Below are positions 8,942 to 16,689 of a DNA stretch of 35,634 nucleotides, one piece after another. The stretch is from NCBI RefSeq assembly GCF_000819985.1, contig NZ_CDBZ01000144.1, forward strand, positions 1-35,634, read 5' to 3'. Origin of the DNA: Aeromonas media (GTDB lineage Bacteria > Pseudomonadota > Gammaproteobacteria > Enterobacterales > Aeromonadaceae). Each line of letters begins with the position of its first letter. Position 1 is the stretch's first letter. A program made the position numbers and the translations under genes. The notes beneath the pieces are model-generated. The model had not been told where the DNA came from. It saw only the letters and a list, made by a program, of their open reading frames with translations, and did not search any database.

Positions 8942-8968
8942 TATGGGGGACATTTCTCCTCCCCCATA
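8942..8968. repeat. 9-bp perfect inverted repeat between rmlA and rmlC
   Basis: TATGGGGGA at 8942-8950 and TCCCCCATA at 8960-8968 form a perfect 9-bp stem with a nine-base loop in the 59-bp rmlA-rmlC gap. It starts six bases after the rmlA stop. No T tract follows on either strand, so it is not a convincing terminator. A stability or partial-attenuation hairpin is possible. Confidence 0.7.
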
Positions 8969-8973
8969 CCACA

Positions 8974-9852
8974 TCAGACTTTGGCGACCATTCTTAACAG
9001 ATATTGTCCATAGGCGTTCTTTGCCAGTGGCGCTGCAAGCTCAAGAACCTGAGCAGCATTGATAAACTTTTGGCGATAAGCAATCTCCTCCGGGCACGCA
9101 ACTTTCAACCCCTGACGGGTCTCGATGGTCTGAATAAAGTTGCTCGCTTCAATCATGCTTTCGTGGGTGCCGGTATCCAGCCAGGCATAACCACGTCCCA
9201 TCATGGCTACCGACAAATTCCCCTGCTCAAGGTAGATACGGTTCACATCGGTGATTTCCAACTCACCACGCGACGACGGCTTCAGGCTCTTGGCGATCTC
9301 CACCACGCTGTTGTCGTAGAAATAGAGGCCAGTCACCGCATAGTTGCTCTTGGGCTCCAATGGCTTCTCTTCCAGAGAGATAGCAGTACCCTCTTTATCA
9401 AATTCCACCACCCCATAACGCTCAGGGTCATGCACATGGTAGGCAAAGACGGTGGCGCCACTCTCTTTGGCTGCTGCCGTTTCCAGCTGTTTCTGCAGGT
9501 CGTGGCCATAGAAGATGTTGTCACCCAGCACCAGCGCACAGGGGTCTGAGCCGATGAACCCCTCACCCAGAATAAAGGCCTGTGCCAACCCGTCCGGGCT
9601 TGGTTGCACCTTGTATTGCAAATTCAGGCCCCACTGGCTGCCATCGCCCAACAACTGTTCGAAACGGGGGGTATCTTGCGGGGTACTGATGATCAAAATA
9701 TCGCGAATGCCCGCCAGCATCAGGGTGCTGAGCGGGTAGTAGATCATCGGTTTGTCATAAATGGGCAGTAGTTGCTTGCTCACTGCCATGGTGACTGGAT
9801 AGAGACGGGTGCCGGAGCCACCGGCCAGAATAATGCCTTTACGTTTGGTCAT
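8974..9852 (-). CDS. rmlA: Glucose-1-phosphate thymidylyltransferase
   Basis: RmlA (RfbA) makes dTDP-glucose from dTTP and glucose-1-phosphate, the first step to dTDP-L-rhamnose. The 292-residue protein has the nucleotidyltransferase signature [11 protein letters not shown] at residues 11-21, [15 protein letters not shown] at 35-49, LGDNIFYG near 108-115, and EEKPLEPKS near 161-169. Its length is standard. The gap from rmlD is 110 bp and contains short stem-loops but no T-rich terminator. No strong ribosome-binding site precedes ATG 9852, which is nevertheless fixed by homology. The gene belongs to the rmlB-D-A-C operon driven from the JUMPstart-bearing promoter region. Confidence 0.95.
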   Translation of the reverse strand: MTKRKGIILAGGSGTRLYPVTMAVSKQLLPIYDKPMIYYPLSTLMLAGIRDILIISTPQDTPRFEQLLGDGSQWGLNLQYKVQPSPDGLAQAFILGEGFIGSDPCALVLGDNIFYGHDLQKQLETAAAKESGATVFAYHVHDPERYGVVEFDKEGTAISLEEKPLEPKSNYAVTGLYFYDNSVVEIAKSLKPSSRGELEITDVNRIYLEQGNLSVAMMGRGYAWLDTGTHESMIEASNFIQTIETRQGLKVACPEEIAYRQKFINAAQVLELAAPLAKNAYGQYLLRMVAKV

Positions 9853-9962
9853 AATGCTTGTTTCTTATTTTAAATTTCAAAAGAGAGAGTGGCTTGAGGC
9901 CACACCTTTCTGTTTTATCCCTGCCAGCCAGGGTGGCATTCAATACATCCCTGGCCAGTGAT

Positions 9963-10850
9963 TTACTTGCCCAGGATCTCGGTCAACATCCGCTCCACGC
10001 CGACCTTCCAGTCCGGCAGCACCAGATCGAAGGTGCGCTGGAATTTGCTGGTATCCAGGCGGGAGTTATGTGGGCGTTTGGCCGGGGTTGGGAAGGCGCT
10101 GGTCGGCACGGCATTGAGTTGCGTGACCGCCAGTTCAACACCTGCCTCTCTGGCGTTGGCAAACACCAGCTGGGCATAGTCAAACCAAGTGGTAGTGCCG
10201 GAGGCAATCAGATGATACAGCCCGGCGACCTCGGGCTTGCCCTGCGCTACACGGATCGCATGAGCGGTGCAATCGGCCAGCAACTCGGCACCGGTCGGGG
10301 CGCCAAACTGGTCATTGATGACCGACATTTCGCTACGCTCCTTGCCAAAACGCAGCATGGTCTTGGCAAAATTGGCGCCGCGGGCAGCATAGACCCAGCT
10401 GGTGCGGAAGATAAGATGACGAGAGCAGAGTGCTGCACCTTGTTCCCCTGCCAGCTTGGTTTCGCCGTACACATTCAGCGGTGCGGTCGCATCGGTTTCC
10501 AGCCAGGGGCGCTCACCACTGCCATCGAACACATAGTCCGTGGAGTAGTGCACCAGCCAGGCCCCCAATGCCTCCGCTTCTTTGGCGATAGCAGCCACGC
10601 TGGTCGCGTTGAGCAGCTCGGCAAACTCTCGCTCGCTCTCCGCCTTGTCGACTGCCGTGTGGGCTGCCGCGTTCACAATGACATCGGGTTTGACCAAGCG
10701 CACCGTTTCGGCCACACCGGCCGGATTGCTGAAGTCGCCACAGTAGTCGGTCGAGTCAAAATCGACGGCAGTGACCCGGCCCAATGGAGCGAGCGAGCGC
10801 TGCAGTTCCCAACCAACCTGGCCATTCTTGCCAAACAGCAGAATATGCAT
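9963..10850 (-). CDS. rmlD: dTDP-4-dehydrorhamnose reductase
   Basis: RmlD (RfbD) reduces dTDP-4-keto-L-rhamnose to dTDP-L-rhamnose with NAD(P)H, the last step of the pathway. The 295-residue protein begins [16 protein letters not shown], which contains the Rossmann dinucleotide loop. It carries the short-chain dehydrogenase catalytic pair YGETKLAGE (Y-x3-K, near residues 128-136) and YSTDYVFDG near 104-112. The start at 10850 overlaps the rmlB stop as TGATG, showing coupled translation; a longer reading into rmlB is not needed. GC-rich like rmlB. Confidence 0.95.
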   Translation of the reverse strand: MHILLFGKNGQVGWELQRSLAPLGRVTAVDFDSTDYCGDFSNPAGVAETVRLVKPDVIVNAAAHTAVDKAESEREFAELLNATSVAAIAKEAEALGAWLVHYSTDYVFDGSGERPWLETDATAPLNVYGETKLAGEQGAALCSRHLIFRTSWVYAARGANFAKTMLRFGKERSEMSVINDQFGAPTGAELLADCTAHAIRVAQGKPEVAGLYHLIASGTTTWFDYAQLVFANAREAGVELAVTQLNAVPTSAFPTPAKRPHNSRLDTSKFQRTFDLVLPDWKVGVERMLTEILGK

Positions 10851-11935
10851 CAGGCACGCTCCCCGTAGTTTTGCTCGATCCAGGATTGATAGGACCCGCT
10901 CTTCACGTTGTTGACCCACTGCTGGTTATCCAGATACCACTGCACTGTTTTGCGGATACCGGATTCAAAGGTCTCTTGCGGTTGCCAGGCGAGCTCGGCG
11001 CTCATCTTGCTGGCGTCAATGGCATAACGGCGATCATGGCCAGGGCGGTCGGCCACGTAGGTGATTTGGTCGCGGTAGGAGCCGGCCTTGGGCACCATTT
11101 CATCAAGCAGGTCACAGATGGTATGAACAACCTCCAGATTCTGTTTCTCGTTGTGGCCGCCGATGTTGTAGGTCTCGCCGATGACACCTGTGGTGACCAC
11201 GGTGTAAAGCGCGCGGGCGTGATCTTCCACATAGAGCCAGTCACGGATCTGGTCACCCTTGCCGTACACCGGCAGCGGTTTGCCATCCAGCGCATTGAGG
11301 ATCACCAGCGGGATCAGCTTCTCGGGGAAGTGATAAGGACCGTAGTTGTTGGAGCAGTTGGTGACGATGGTCGGCAGGCCGTAAGTACGGCGCCAGGCGC
11401 GCACCAGATGGTCGCTCGAGGCCTTGGAAGCAGAATAGGGGCTGCTGGGGGCATAAGGGGTCGTTTCGGTAAAGAGCGGCAACGTCTCGCCGGGGGCAAC
11501 TTCATCGGGATGGGGAAGGTCGCCATACACCTCGTCGGTGGAGATATGATGGAAGCGGAAGGCCGCCTTGCGCGTCTGGTCCAGGCCATTCCAATAAGCA
11601 CGGGCGGCTTCCAGCAACATATAGGTGCCGACGATATTGGTTTCGATGAAATCGGCAGGTCCAGTGATGGAGCGATCGACGTGGCTCTCTGCCGCCAGAT
11701 GCATTACCGCATCGGGTTGATGAACGGCAAAGACGCGATCCAGCTCGGCGCGGTTGCAGATATCTACCGGCTCGAACGCATAACGATCGCTGGCGGAAAC
11801 CTCTGCCAAGGACTCCAGATTACCTGCATAGGTCAGCTTGTCGAGGTTGACCACTGAGTCTTGGGTATGCTGGATGATATGGCGAACAACCGCAGAACCG
11901 ATAAAACCGGCACCACCAGTCACAAGGATTTTCAT
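10850..11935 (-). CDS. rmlB: dTDP-glucose 4,6-dehydratase
   Basis: RmlB (RfbB), an extended short-chain dehydrogenase, converts dTDP-glucose to dTDP-4-keto-6-deoxyglucose with bound NAD+. The 361-residue protein opens with [20 protein letters not shown], giving the NAD-binding glycine-rich loop at residues 7-13. STDEVYGDL near 131-139 contains the catalytic T-D-E triad, and [15 protein letters not shown] near 165-179 supplies the Y-x3-K pair. It is the first gene of the cluster. The start lies about 276 bp after the ops element, so a long leader precedes it. The 3' end overlaps rmlD by one base. Confidence 0.95.
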   Translation of the reverse strand: MKILVTGGAGFIGSAVVRHIIQHTQDSVVNLDKLTYAGNLESLAEVSASDRYAFEPVDICNRAELDRVFAVHQPDAVMHLAAESHVDRSITGPADFIETNIVGTYMLLEAARAYWNGLDQTRKAAFRFHHISTDEVYGDLPHPDEVAPGETLPLFTETTPYAPSSPYSASKASSDHLVRAWRRTYGLPTIVTNCSNNYGPYHFPEKLIPLVILNALDGKPLPVYGKGDQIRDWLYVEDHARALYTVVTTGVIGETYNIGGHNEKQNLEVVHTICDLLDEMVPKAGSYRDQITYVADRPGHDRRYAIDASKMSAELAWQPQETFESGIRKTVQWYLDNQQWVNNVKSGSYQSWIEQNYGERA

Positions 11936-12104
11936 TGAAAGGTTCCTGATTTCAATATAACGAAATGAAAAGGCAAGATTTTTATCTTACTATCAGGTGT
12001 ACGAGCATAACTTCGCTTCATTTTTTACTTTACGTAGAAAAAACGCGCAGCCATGGTGACAATTGGTCGTAACCTGGTGAAGGAATATAGAGCAGGCTAA
12101 GTTT

Positions 12105-12129
12105 GGTTTCTCTTGCGACAAGAGAAATC
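12105..12129 (-). promoter_or_regulatory. Leader hairpin upstream of rmlB
   Basis: TTTCTCTTG at 12107-12115 and CAAGAGAAA at 12119-12127 are perfectly complementary around a three-base loop, with a flanking wobble pair and G-C pair extending the stem to about 11. It lies in the transcribed leader between ops and rmlB, about 170 bp before the ATG. No U-tract follows, so it is not an ordinary terminator. A role in pausing or RNA stability is inference. Confidence 0.6.
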
Positions 12130-12211
12130 AACATCGCTAGAAAGAGATAATTCTCATTGCAAAATGATCTTGTGGTAATCATTCAAAACAAGATTAAGAC
12201 CGGCAAAAAAT

Positions 12212-12249
12212 CACGCTACCGCCCTTGAGTTACAGCTCCCAGCACGCTG
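12212..12249 (-). promoter_or_regulatory. JUMPstart element with perfect ops (RfaH recruitment site)
   Basis: Read on the minus strand, 12212-12223 is GGCGGTAGCGTG, identical to the ops core. The preceding bases keep other JUMPstart landmarks, including AGCTGTAA and a CAG at the far edge. In characterised systems ops pauses RNA polymerase and recruits RfaH, which suppresses premature termination across long polysaccharide operons and promotes ribosome loading. Its place upstream of rmlB, pointing into the leftward cluster, fits exactly. A promoter should lie just to the right; TATTAT (12280-12285) is a possible -10 but without a convincing -35. Confidence 0.93.
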
Positions 12250-12867
12250 TTTTTAACCTGATTGTGCGCGCTGTTGGCCATAATACCCTCCAGCTTCTTG
12301 TTTTGATTGATGTTTAACAATGTTGTTGCATTACATTGCACACCCAGGCAGTCCGCAGCCTGCATTGCTCACATCTTGGGCTATCTATGCCCCAAACCCG
12401 ATTTTGGGCTAGATTCTATCTCGTTTGACGCAGGGATGAATAGTCAAAACCGCAGAAAACCTCTCGTACGGTAGGGATTCAAAAAAACCACCCATTCAGC
12501 CTTCCGGCCTTTCACGCTCAACATTCCTCTTTGCACCACGCTCGGAGCTGTCCCCAATCATCCGAGCCAAACAATAAAACTGAATCCGTTCAGTTGATTA
12601 CAACAGTATGCCGACTGCGGCCTGACGACCGGAATGACTGGTACCAAGTCGTGATGACAAACACAGCACAACTCATATCCATCCCCATCAGTGCGATCAG
12701 AACAGTCGCAAGTAGTCACCAATGGAACCCAAAAAGTCGCTATCGGATTCGATGACATTGATTAGGGCGAAACTCGACAGGCATGGCGGCCGATGCAAGG
12801 GTAGAGGGTCGCAAGCAAAGACAGGCTCGATTCAGTCCCGATACAGGGGGGATATGTAGGATCCTCG
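12250..12867. other. Intergenic region between the polysaccharide promoter and phoP
   Basis: About 620 bp with no convincing gene. Overlapping short ORFs at 12531-12755 (+) and 12558-12758 (-) lack ribosome sites and recognisable products. The leftward polysaccharide promoter must lie in its left part, and the rightward phoP promoter starts at its right end. Composition is intermediate between the AT-rich cluster and the GC-rich core genes. Confidence 0.6.
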
Positions 12868-12896
12868 TTGACTCTCCCCCTTAGACACCCTCTAAT
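12868..12896 (+). promoter_or_regulatory. Sigma-70 promoter of phoP-phoQ
   Basis: TTGACT (12868-12873) and TCTAAT (12891-12896) each match the sigma-70 hexamers in five of six positions and are separated by exactly 17 bp. Transcription would begin near 12903, leaving only about 17-27 bases before the candidate ATGs at 12920 and 12929. This rules out the longer TTG start at 12896, which lies inside the -10 box. No clear PhoP box was found. Confidence 0.75.
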
Positions 12897-12928
12897 TGAC
12901 AGCCTGGACCCTTATCATCATGCATCTT

Positions 12929-13603
12929 ATGAAAATCCTACTGGTCGAAGACGACAAGCTGCTCAATCATCACCTCACCACGCTGTTGACCGAGGCCCAG
13001 AATCAAGTCCACAGCACGGACAGTGCCCAGGTGGCGCTGCACTATGCGGCCGACTACCCCATCGACGTTGGCATCATCGATCTGGGCCTGCCGGACATGG
13101 ACGGCCTCCAGCTCATCAGCCGGCTGCGCGAACAGCAGATCCCCTTCCCCATCATAGTCCTGACGGCCCGGGGCAACTGGCAAGACAAGGTGGAGGGTCT
13201 GGAGGCCGGCGCCGACGACTATCTGGTCAAGCCGTTCCAAAAAGACGAGCTGCTGGCCCGCCTCAATGCACTGGTACGCCGCAGCGCCGGTTTCATCTCC
13301 CCCAGGGTGAAGGCGGGTGACTACGAGCTGGATCTCTCCCGCAAGGAGCTCACCGTCGCTGGCGAAGTCACTGTGCTCACCAGTTTCGAGTATCTGATCC
13401 TGGAATACCTGATGCGCAACGCCCGCCAGGTGGTTTCCAAGCAGCAGCTGCTGGATCAACTCTATGGTGATGGCGAAGGGGATCCGAACACCATAGAGGT
13501 GATGGTGAGCCGACTGCGCAAGAAGCTGGATCCGGAAGGGGTCATATCACCCATCTCCACCATCCGCCGTCAGGGTTACATCTTCAACCTCTCCTGCAGC
13601 TGA
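12929..13603 (+). CDS. phoP: Response regulator PhoP
   Basis: An OmpR-family DNA-binding response regulator, phosphorylated by PhoQ and controlling envelope and divalent-cation responses in relatives. The 224-residue length matches the family. The receiver domain (1-115) has acidic residues E7, D8 and D9, the phospho-acceptor D51 in DLGLPDMDG, and K101 in LVKPF. The winged-helix domain (about 125-222) contains LTSFEYLILEYL and the C-terminal RRQGYIF. Overall wording (LTARGNWQDKVEGLEAGADDY) is closer to PhoP than to other OmpR proteins. ATG 12929 begins the canonical MKILLVEDD; ATG 12920 is possible. No Shine-Dalgarno is visible in the very short leader. The stop overlaps phoQ as TGATG. Confidence 0.9.
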   Translation: MKILLVEDDKLLNHHLTTLLTEAQNQVHSTDSAQVALHYAADYPIDVGIIDLGLPDMDGLQLISRLREQQIPFPIIVLTARGNWQDKVEGLEAGADDYLVKPFQKDELLARLNALVRRSAGFISPRVKAGDYELDLSRKELTVAGEVTVLTSFEYLILEYLMRNARQVVSKQQLLDQLYGDGEGDPNTIEVMVSRLRKKLDPEGVISPISTIRRQGYIFNLSCS

Positions 13604-14985
13604 TGCCCCGTTTCATGCTGCACCCCATGCAACTGATCCGCCGCTCGCTGCACCTCAAGCTGATGCTGAGCGCCATGCTGGTCATCGCGCTCATCATGAC
13701 CTTCTCCGTCTATATCCTCTATCTTGGTCACGCCGAGGAGCAGGCGCAGAAGGCCAGCATCCGCATGCAGGAGAATCTCTCCAAGCTCTTCTCCTCCAAG
13801 CAGCCCGATCCCCATGCCATCACGGATCTCGGCAACATCACCCCGGATGCCATCGACCCCAATCTCGACACCCTGATCTGCCGCTCCGATGGTGAGCTGA
13901 GCTGGTCCAGCCTGCACATGCCTGAGGTGATCACCATGAAGGGGACCATCTGCCGGGATCTGATGAAATACCTTGGCGGCCTGGATCAGGACTATTTCTT
14001 CAAACTGCACACCATCAAGAACGGCGAGAGCTACTTCATCTACAGCCTGCGCTTCCTGCGCAACCACGGCGACGGTCCCACCACCTACTACGTGGTCATG
14101 GTCGATTCCGCCAAGCGTTACCAGGCCCAGACCCGGGAGTATCTCTACCGCTGCATTCGTCAGGCGCTGCTCTCTTACTGCCTGCTCGGGGCCCTGCTGC
14201 TGCTCACCAGCTTCTGGAGTCTCTCCTCCCTGCGCACCATGGCGCGGCAGATTGACGAGATCCGCGCAGGCTCCCGGGAGTCGCTCTCCAACGACTACGA
14301 GCGGGAGCTGACGCCGCTGACCGAGTCGGTCAACCAGCTGCTGGAGAACGAACGCCAGCAGACCCAGCGTTATCAGCACGCCCTGAACGATCTGGCCCAC
14401 AGCCTGAAAACCCGGCTGGCGCTCATCCAGATCACCGCCCAGGAGCTCAAGCTCGGCCACGATATCCATGACAACATCAGTGAGCAGATCACCACCATGG
14501 ATCAGATCATCCAGTACCAGCTGCGCCGTGCCGTCACCGGACGAAAACGCCTTGCCAGCAAGGGCACCGAGCCTGTGCCCCTCATCGAGAAGCTGCTGGC
14601 CAGCCTCACCAAGGTCTACCGCCACAAGAAGCTGCAGACCGGCTTCCAGTTTGATGACGACGTCTTCTTTCACGGTGAACAGGGCGATCTGATGGAACTG
14701 ATGGGCAACCTGCTCGACAACGCCTGCAAGTTCGCCATCAGCGAGATCCAGGTGCGGGTCAATCGCCAGGGCAGCGGCCTGCTCATCGTGGTGGAAGACG
14801 ACGGCCCCGGCATAGACCCCAGCAAATCGCAGCAGATCTTCCAGCGCGGCGTGCGGGCGGACAGCTCCCCAGGCCAGGGGATAGGGCTAGCGGTGGTGAC
14901 CGAAATCGTGCACAGCTATGGCGGCAAGATCCGGGTTGACGAGTCACCGCTTGGCGGCGCCAGGTTCCATATCACCCTCCCCTGA
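13603..14985 (+). CDS. phoQ: Sensor histidine kinase PhoQ
   Basis: An inner-membrane two-component kinase, 460 residues, translated with phoP through a TGATG overlap. TM1 is about residues 19-41, a periplasmic sensor about 42-185, TM2 about 186-207, and a HAMP-like linker follows. The dimerisation helix carries the phosphorylated histidine in LNDLAHSLKTRL (H266). ATP-binding boxes are NLLDNACKF (369-377), DDGPGID (399-405) and GQGIGLA (424-430). The catalytic core and the phoP linkage support PhoQ. The sensor domain lacks the dense acidic patch known to bind Mg2+ and antimicrobial peptides in the enterobacterial protein and has only scattered acidic residues, so its ligand may differ. The start could also be one of the internal methionines at residues 5 or 9. 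Confidence 0.88.
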   Translation: MPRFMLHPMQLIRRSLHLKLMLSAMLVIALIMTFSVYILYLGHAEEQAQKASIRMQENLSKLFSSKQPDPHAITDLGNITPDAIDPNLDTLICRSDGELSWSSLHMPEVITMKGTICRDLMKYLGGLDQDYFFKLHTIKNGESYFIYSLRFLRNHGDGPTTYYVVMVDSAKRYQAQTREYLYRCIRQALLSYCLLGALLLLTSFWSLSSLRTMARQIDEIRAGSRESLSNDYERELTPLTESVNQLLENERQQTQRYQHALNDLAHSLKTRLALIQITAQELKLGHDIHDNISEQITTMDQIIQYQLRRAVTGRKRLASKGTEPVPLIEKLLASLTKVYRHKKLQTGFQFDDDVFFHGEQGDLMELMGNLLDNACKFAISEIQVRVNRQGSGLLIVVEDDGPGIDPSKSQQIFQRGVRADSSPGQGIGLAVVTEIVHSYGGKIRVDESPLGGARFHITLP

Positions 14986-14994
14986 TACCGCGAT

Positions 14995-15017
14995 AAGGGC
15001 CCATGCCATGGGCCCTT
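14995..15017 (+). terminator. Probable terminator of phoP-phoQ
   Basis: AAGGGCCC (14995-15002) and GGGCCCTT (15010-15017) form a perfect 8-bp stem, and the loop can pair partly further. It starts ten bases after the phoQ stop. The tail (CCTTACCTCT) is only moderately T-rich, so termination may be partial. Confidence 0.6.
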
Positions 15018-15141
15018 CCTTACCTCTATCTCCATGCAGGCTCTGCCCTGACTGGCTCCTGCACCTTCCAGATCCTTCCATCATTCTCAGACCACTTTAT
15101 GAGGGTTCACCGGCCCTGCCACATCCTCCTGGATACGGCGT

Positions 15142-15164
15142 CCCCTATGGTGCCCTCATAGGGG
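15142..15164. repeat. 8-bp inverted repeat in the phoQ-glk gap
   Basis: CCCCTATG (15142-15149) and CATAGGGG (15157-15164) pair perfectly around a seven-base loop. It lies between the phoQ-side and glk-side terminators, with no T tract, so its purpose is unknown. The rest of 15018-15372 contains no recognisable gene. Confidence 0.5.
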
Positions 15165-15193
15165 GAGTGCCACGACATCAGGTGGACAGACAT

Positions 15194-15218
15194 AAAAAAA
15201 CCGGCCGCAAGGGCCGGT
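15194..15218 (-). terminator. Intrinsic terminator of glk
   Basis: On the minus strand ACCGGCC pairs with GGCCGGT (15200-15206 with 15212-15218) and is followed by seven T residues (15194-15200 read as complement). It faces glk, whose stop is about 155 bp upstream. It is nearly identical to the terminator after fadE at 23442-23467. Confidence 0.85.
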
Positions 15219-15372
15219 GAAACAGTTCAGGCTTGTCAGGTGACAATTCGCACCCAGCGGATGAAGACAGCTTCCAATTCCCTGTGAAACCCTGCCCTCT
15301 TGAGTACGTGATGTCACTCTACGCCAGGGTCACTGAATCGGGACTGAACCATTTGTGCATTCTTTATCCGCC

Positions 15373-16341
15373 TCAGAGGCGGATCCCGAGGGACTGGCGC
15401 AGATAGGCGCCCGCCCCCAGCAGGCCGGGGCCCTCATGGGTGATGAGGAACACCGGGATGTCCTTCAGATAAGGCTTGAAGCGCCCCTTGTCCTCGAAGG
15501 CGACCCGAAAACCGGAGCCGATGAAGAACTCCTGGAAGCGGGGCACTATGCCGCCGGCGATGTAGACGCCGCCGAAGGTGCCCAGGTTGAGGGCCAGGTT
15601 GCCGGCAAAGCGGCCCATGAGCACGCAGAACAGGCTCAGGGTGCGGCGGCAATCGAGGCAGTCACCCGCCAGCGCCCGCTCTGTGATGTCTTTGGGGGCA
15701 AAAAGTTCGGGCTCGCGGCCGTCGGATTTGACCAGGCCGCGATAGAGATTGACCAGTCCCGGGCCCGAGAGGAAACGCTCGGCAGACACATGGCCCAGCT
15801 CGCCACGCATCACCTGCAGCACGGCATCTTCCTCTTCCGTGTTGGCGGCGAAGTCCACGTGACCCCCCTCCCCCGGCAGACTGAGCCACTGCTCGCCCGC
15901 CTGCACCAGGTGCGCCACCCCAAGGCCGGTGCCTGCGCCATAAATGGCGATGGGCTTGCCAGCCACCGGGGCGGCGCCGCCGAGCTGGATGCGGTCACTC
16001 TCACCGAGCACGGGCACCGCCATGGAGACGGCGGTGAAATCGTTGATCACCTGCAGGCGATCCAGGCCGAGGTTGGTCTGCATCTCGTGGATGGAGAACT
16101 CCCAGCTGTGGTTGGTCATGGCGACCCAGTCGCCATTGATGGGACAGGCGATGGCGATGCAGGCTTCGCCCACCTTGACGCCATGCTCCTCCAGATAGAG
16201 GCGCACCACAGCCTCGAGGCTGGGGTGGGCCAGCCCGGAATAGGTCTTTGCCTGGGAAATGGCGCCCGTCGCCAACTCGCAGAGGGCCAGCCGGGCATTG
16301 GTACCGCCTACGTCGCCCACCAGCGCATGGGTATGCTGCAT
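15373..16341 (-). CDS. glk: Glucokinase
   Basis: Phosphorylates cytoplasmic glucose to glucose-6-phosphate with ATP, feeding glycolysis and the Entner-Doudoroff pathway. The 322-residue protein matches bacterial Glk in length and motifs: [12 protein letters not shown] at residues 9-20 (phosphate-binding loop), TNHSWEFS near 76, VINDFTAV near 98-105 with the catalytic aspartate, [10 protein letters not shown] near 134-143, and [10 protein letters not shown] near 156-165. The start at 16341 has AAGGAG six bases ahead. It is divergent from hexR; a CRP-like site and a weaker HexR-like site lie in its upstream region, consistent with carbon-source control known for this regulon. Confidence 0.96.
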   Translation of the reverse strand: MQHTHALVGDVGGTNARLALCELATGAISQAKTYSGLAHPSLEAVVRLYLEEHGVKVGEACIAIACPINGDWVAMTNHSWEFSIHEMQTNLGLDRLQVINDFTAVSMAVPVLGESDRIQLGGAAPVAGKPIAIYGAGTGLGVAHLVQAGEQWLSLPGEGGHVDFAANTEEEDAVLQVMRGELGHVSAERFLSGPGLVNLYRGLVKSDGREPELFAPKDITERALAGDCLDCRRTLSLFCVLMGRFAGNLALNLGTFGGVYIAGGIVPRFQEFFIGSGFRVAFEDKGRFKPYLKDIPVFLITHEGPGLLGAGAYLRQSLGIRL

Positions 16342-16390
16342 AACAAACTCCTTCGTTACCGACTCGGGGCGGCCCTTACCGTCCCGACAT

Positions 16391-16405
16391 TGTTATTTGG
16401 TTGCA
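16391..16405 (-). promoter_or_regulatory. Weak HexR-like operator upstream of glk
   Basis: Read on the minus strand this 15-mer is TGCAACCAAATAACA, matching 11 of 15 positions of the HexR palindrome TGTAATTAAATTACA reported for related bacteria. It lies 50 bp upstream of the glk ATG, a suitable position. The match is weak and could be chance. Confidence 0.4.
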
Positions 16406-16451
16406 ATACTACCCGAGCCCCTTCCCTTGCGGTGCGTCGGATGAATGCAAC

Positions 16452-16467
16452 TGTGCGCCCGCTCACA
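16452..16467. promoter_or_regulatory. CRP-like site between glk and hexR
   Basis: TGTGC, six bases, then TCACA matches the CRP pattern TGTGA-N6-TCACA with one mismatch, and the symmetry extends outward to ACTGTG...CACAGT. It lies about 110 bp upstream of glk and 220 bp upstream of hexR, so either gene could be the target. Binding is inferred from pattern only. Confidence 0.55.
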
Positions 16468-16471
16468 GTGT

Positions 16472-16486
16472 TGTTGCTTTGCAACA
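16472..16486. promoter_or_regulatory. 6-bp palindrome next to the CRP-like site
   Basis: TGTTGC, three bases, GCAACA forms a perfect dyad five bases from the CRP-like site. It could be an operator for an unidentified regulator or an RNA hairpin. Nothing more specific can be read. Confidence 0.4.
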
Positions 16487-16655
16487 TTTGTAAGCGTTTT
16501 CAAGGGACAGATGGAAGTTTGTAACCAAAAGCACGAAATAATTAGACATGAGTCATACTTTGTAGGGACGAGATTAGTTCCGATAAGCGCTTGTCTTGTA
16601 TAGTCATTAAGTAGATTGGAAACCTGCTTGAGCTGTGAATTTAGTGCACAGACAC

Positions 16656-16670
16656 TGAAGTTAAATTACA
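16656..16670 (+). promoter_or_regulatory. HexR operator upstream of hexR
   Basis: TGAAGTTAAATTACA matches the HexR palindrome TGTAATTAAATTACA in 13 of 15 positions and lies 19 bases before the hexR ATG. Autoregulation of hexR is known in relatives. A candidate -10 (TATAGT, 16599-16604) lies upstream. Confidence 0.7.
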
Positions 16671-16689
16671 AAAATGCCTGGTGGTAATG

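Noticed and set aside
12310..12327. PhoP box in the phoP upstream region
   Set aside because: Only one TGTTTA half is present; the second hexamer does not match and the site is about 550 bp from the phoP promoter.
12531..12758. Two short overlapping ORFs on opposite strands upstream of phoP
   Set aside because: Neither has a ribosome site, a recognisable product or codon use like the neighbours.
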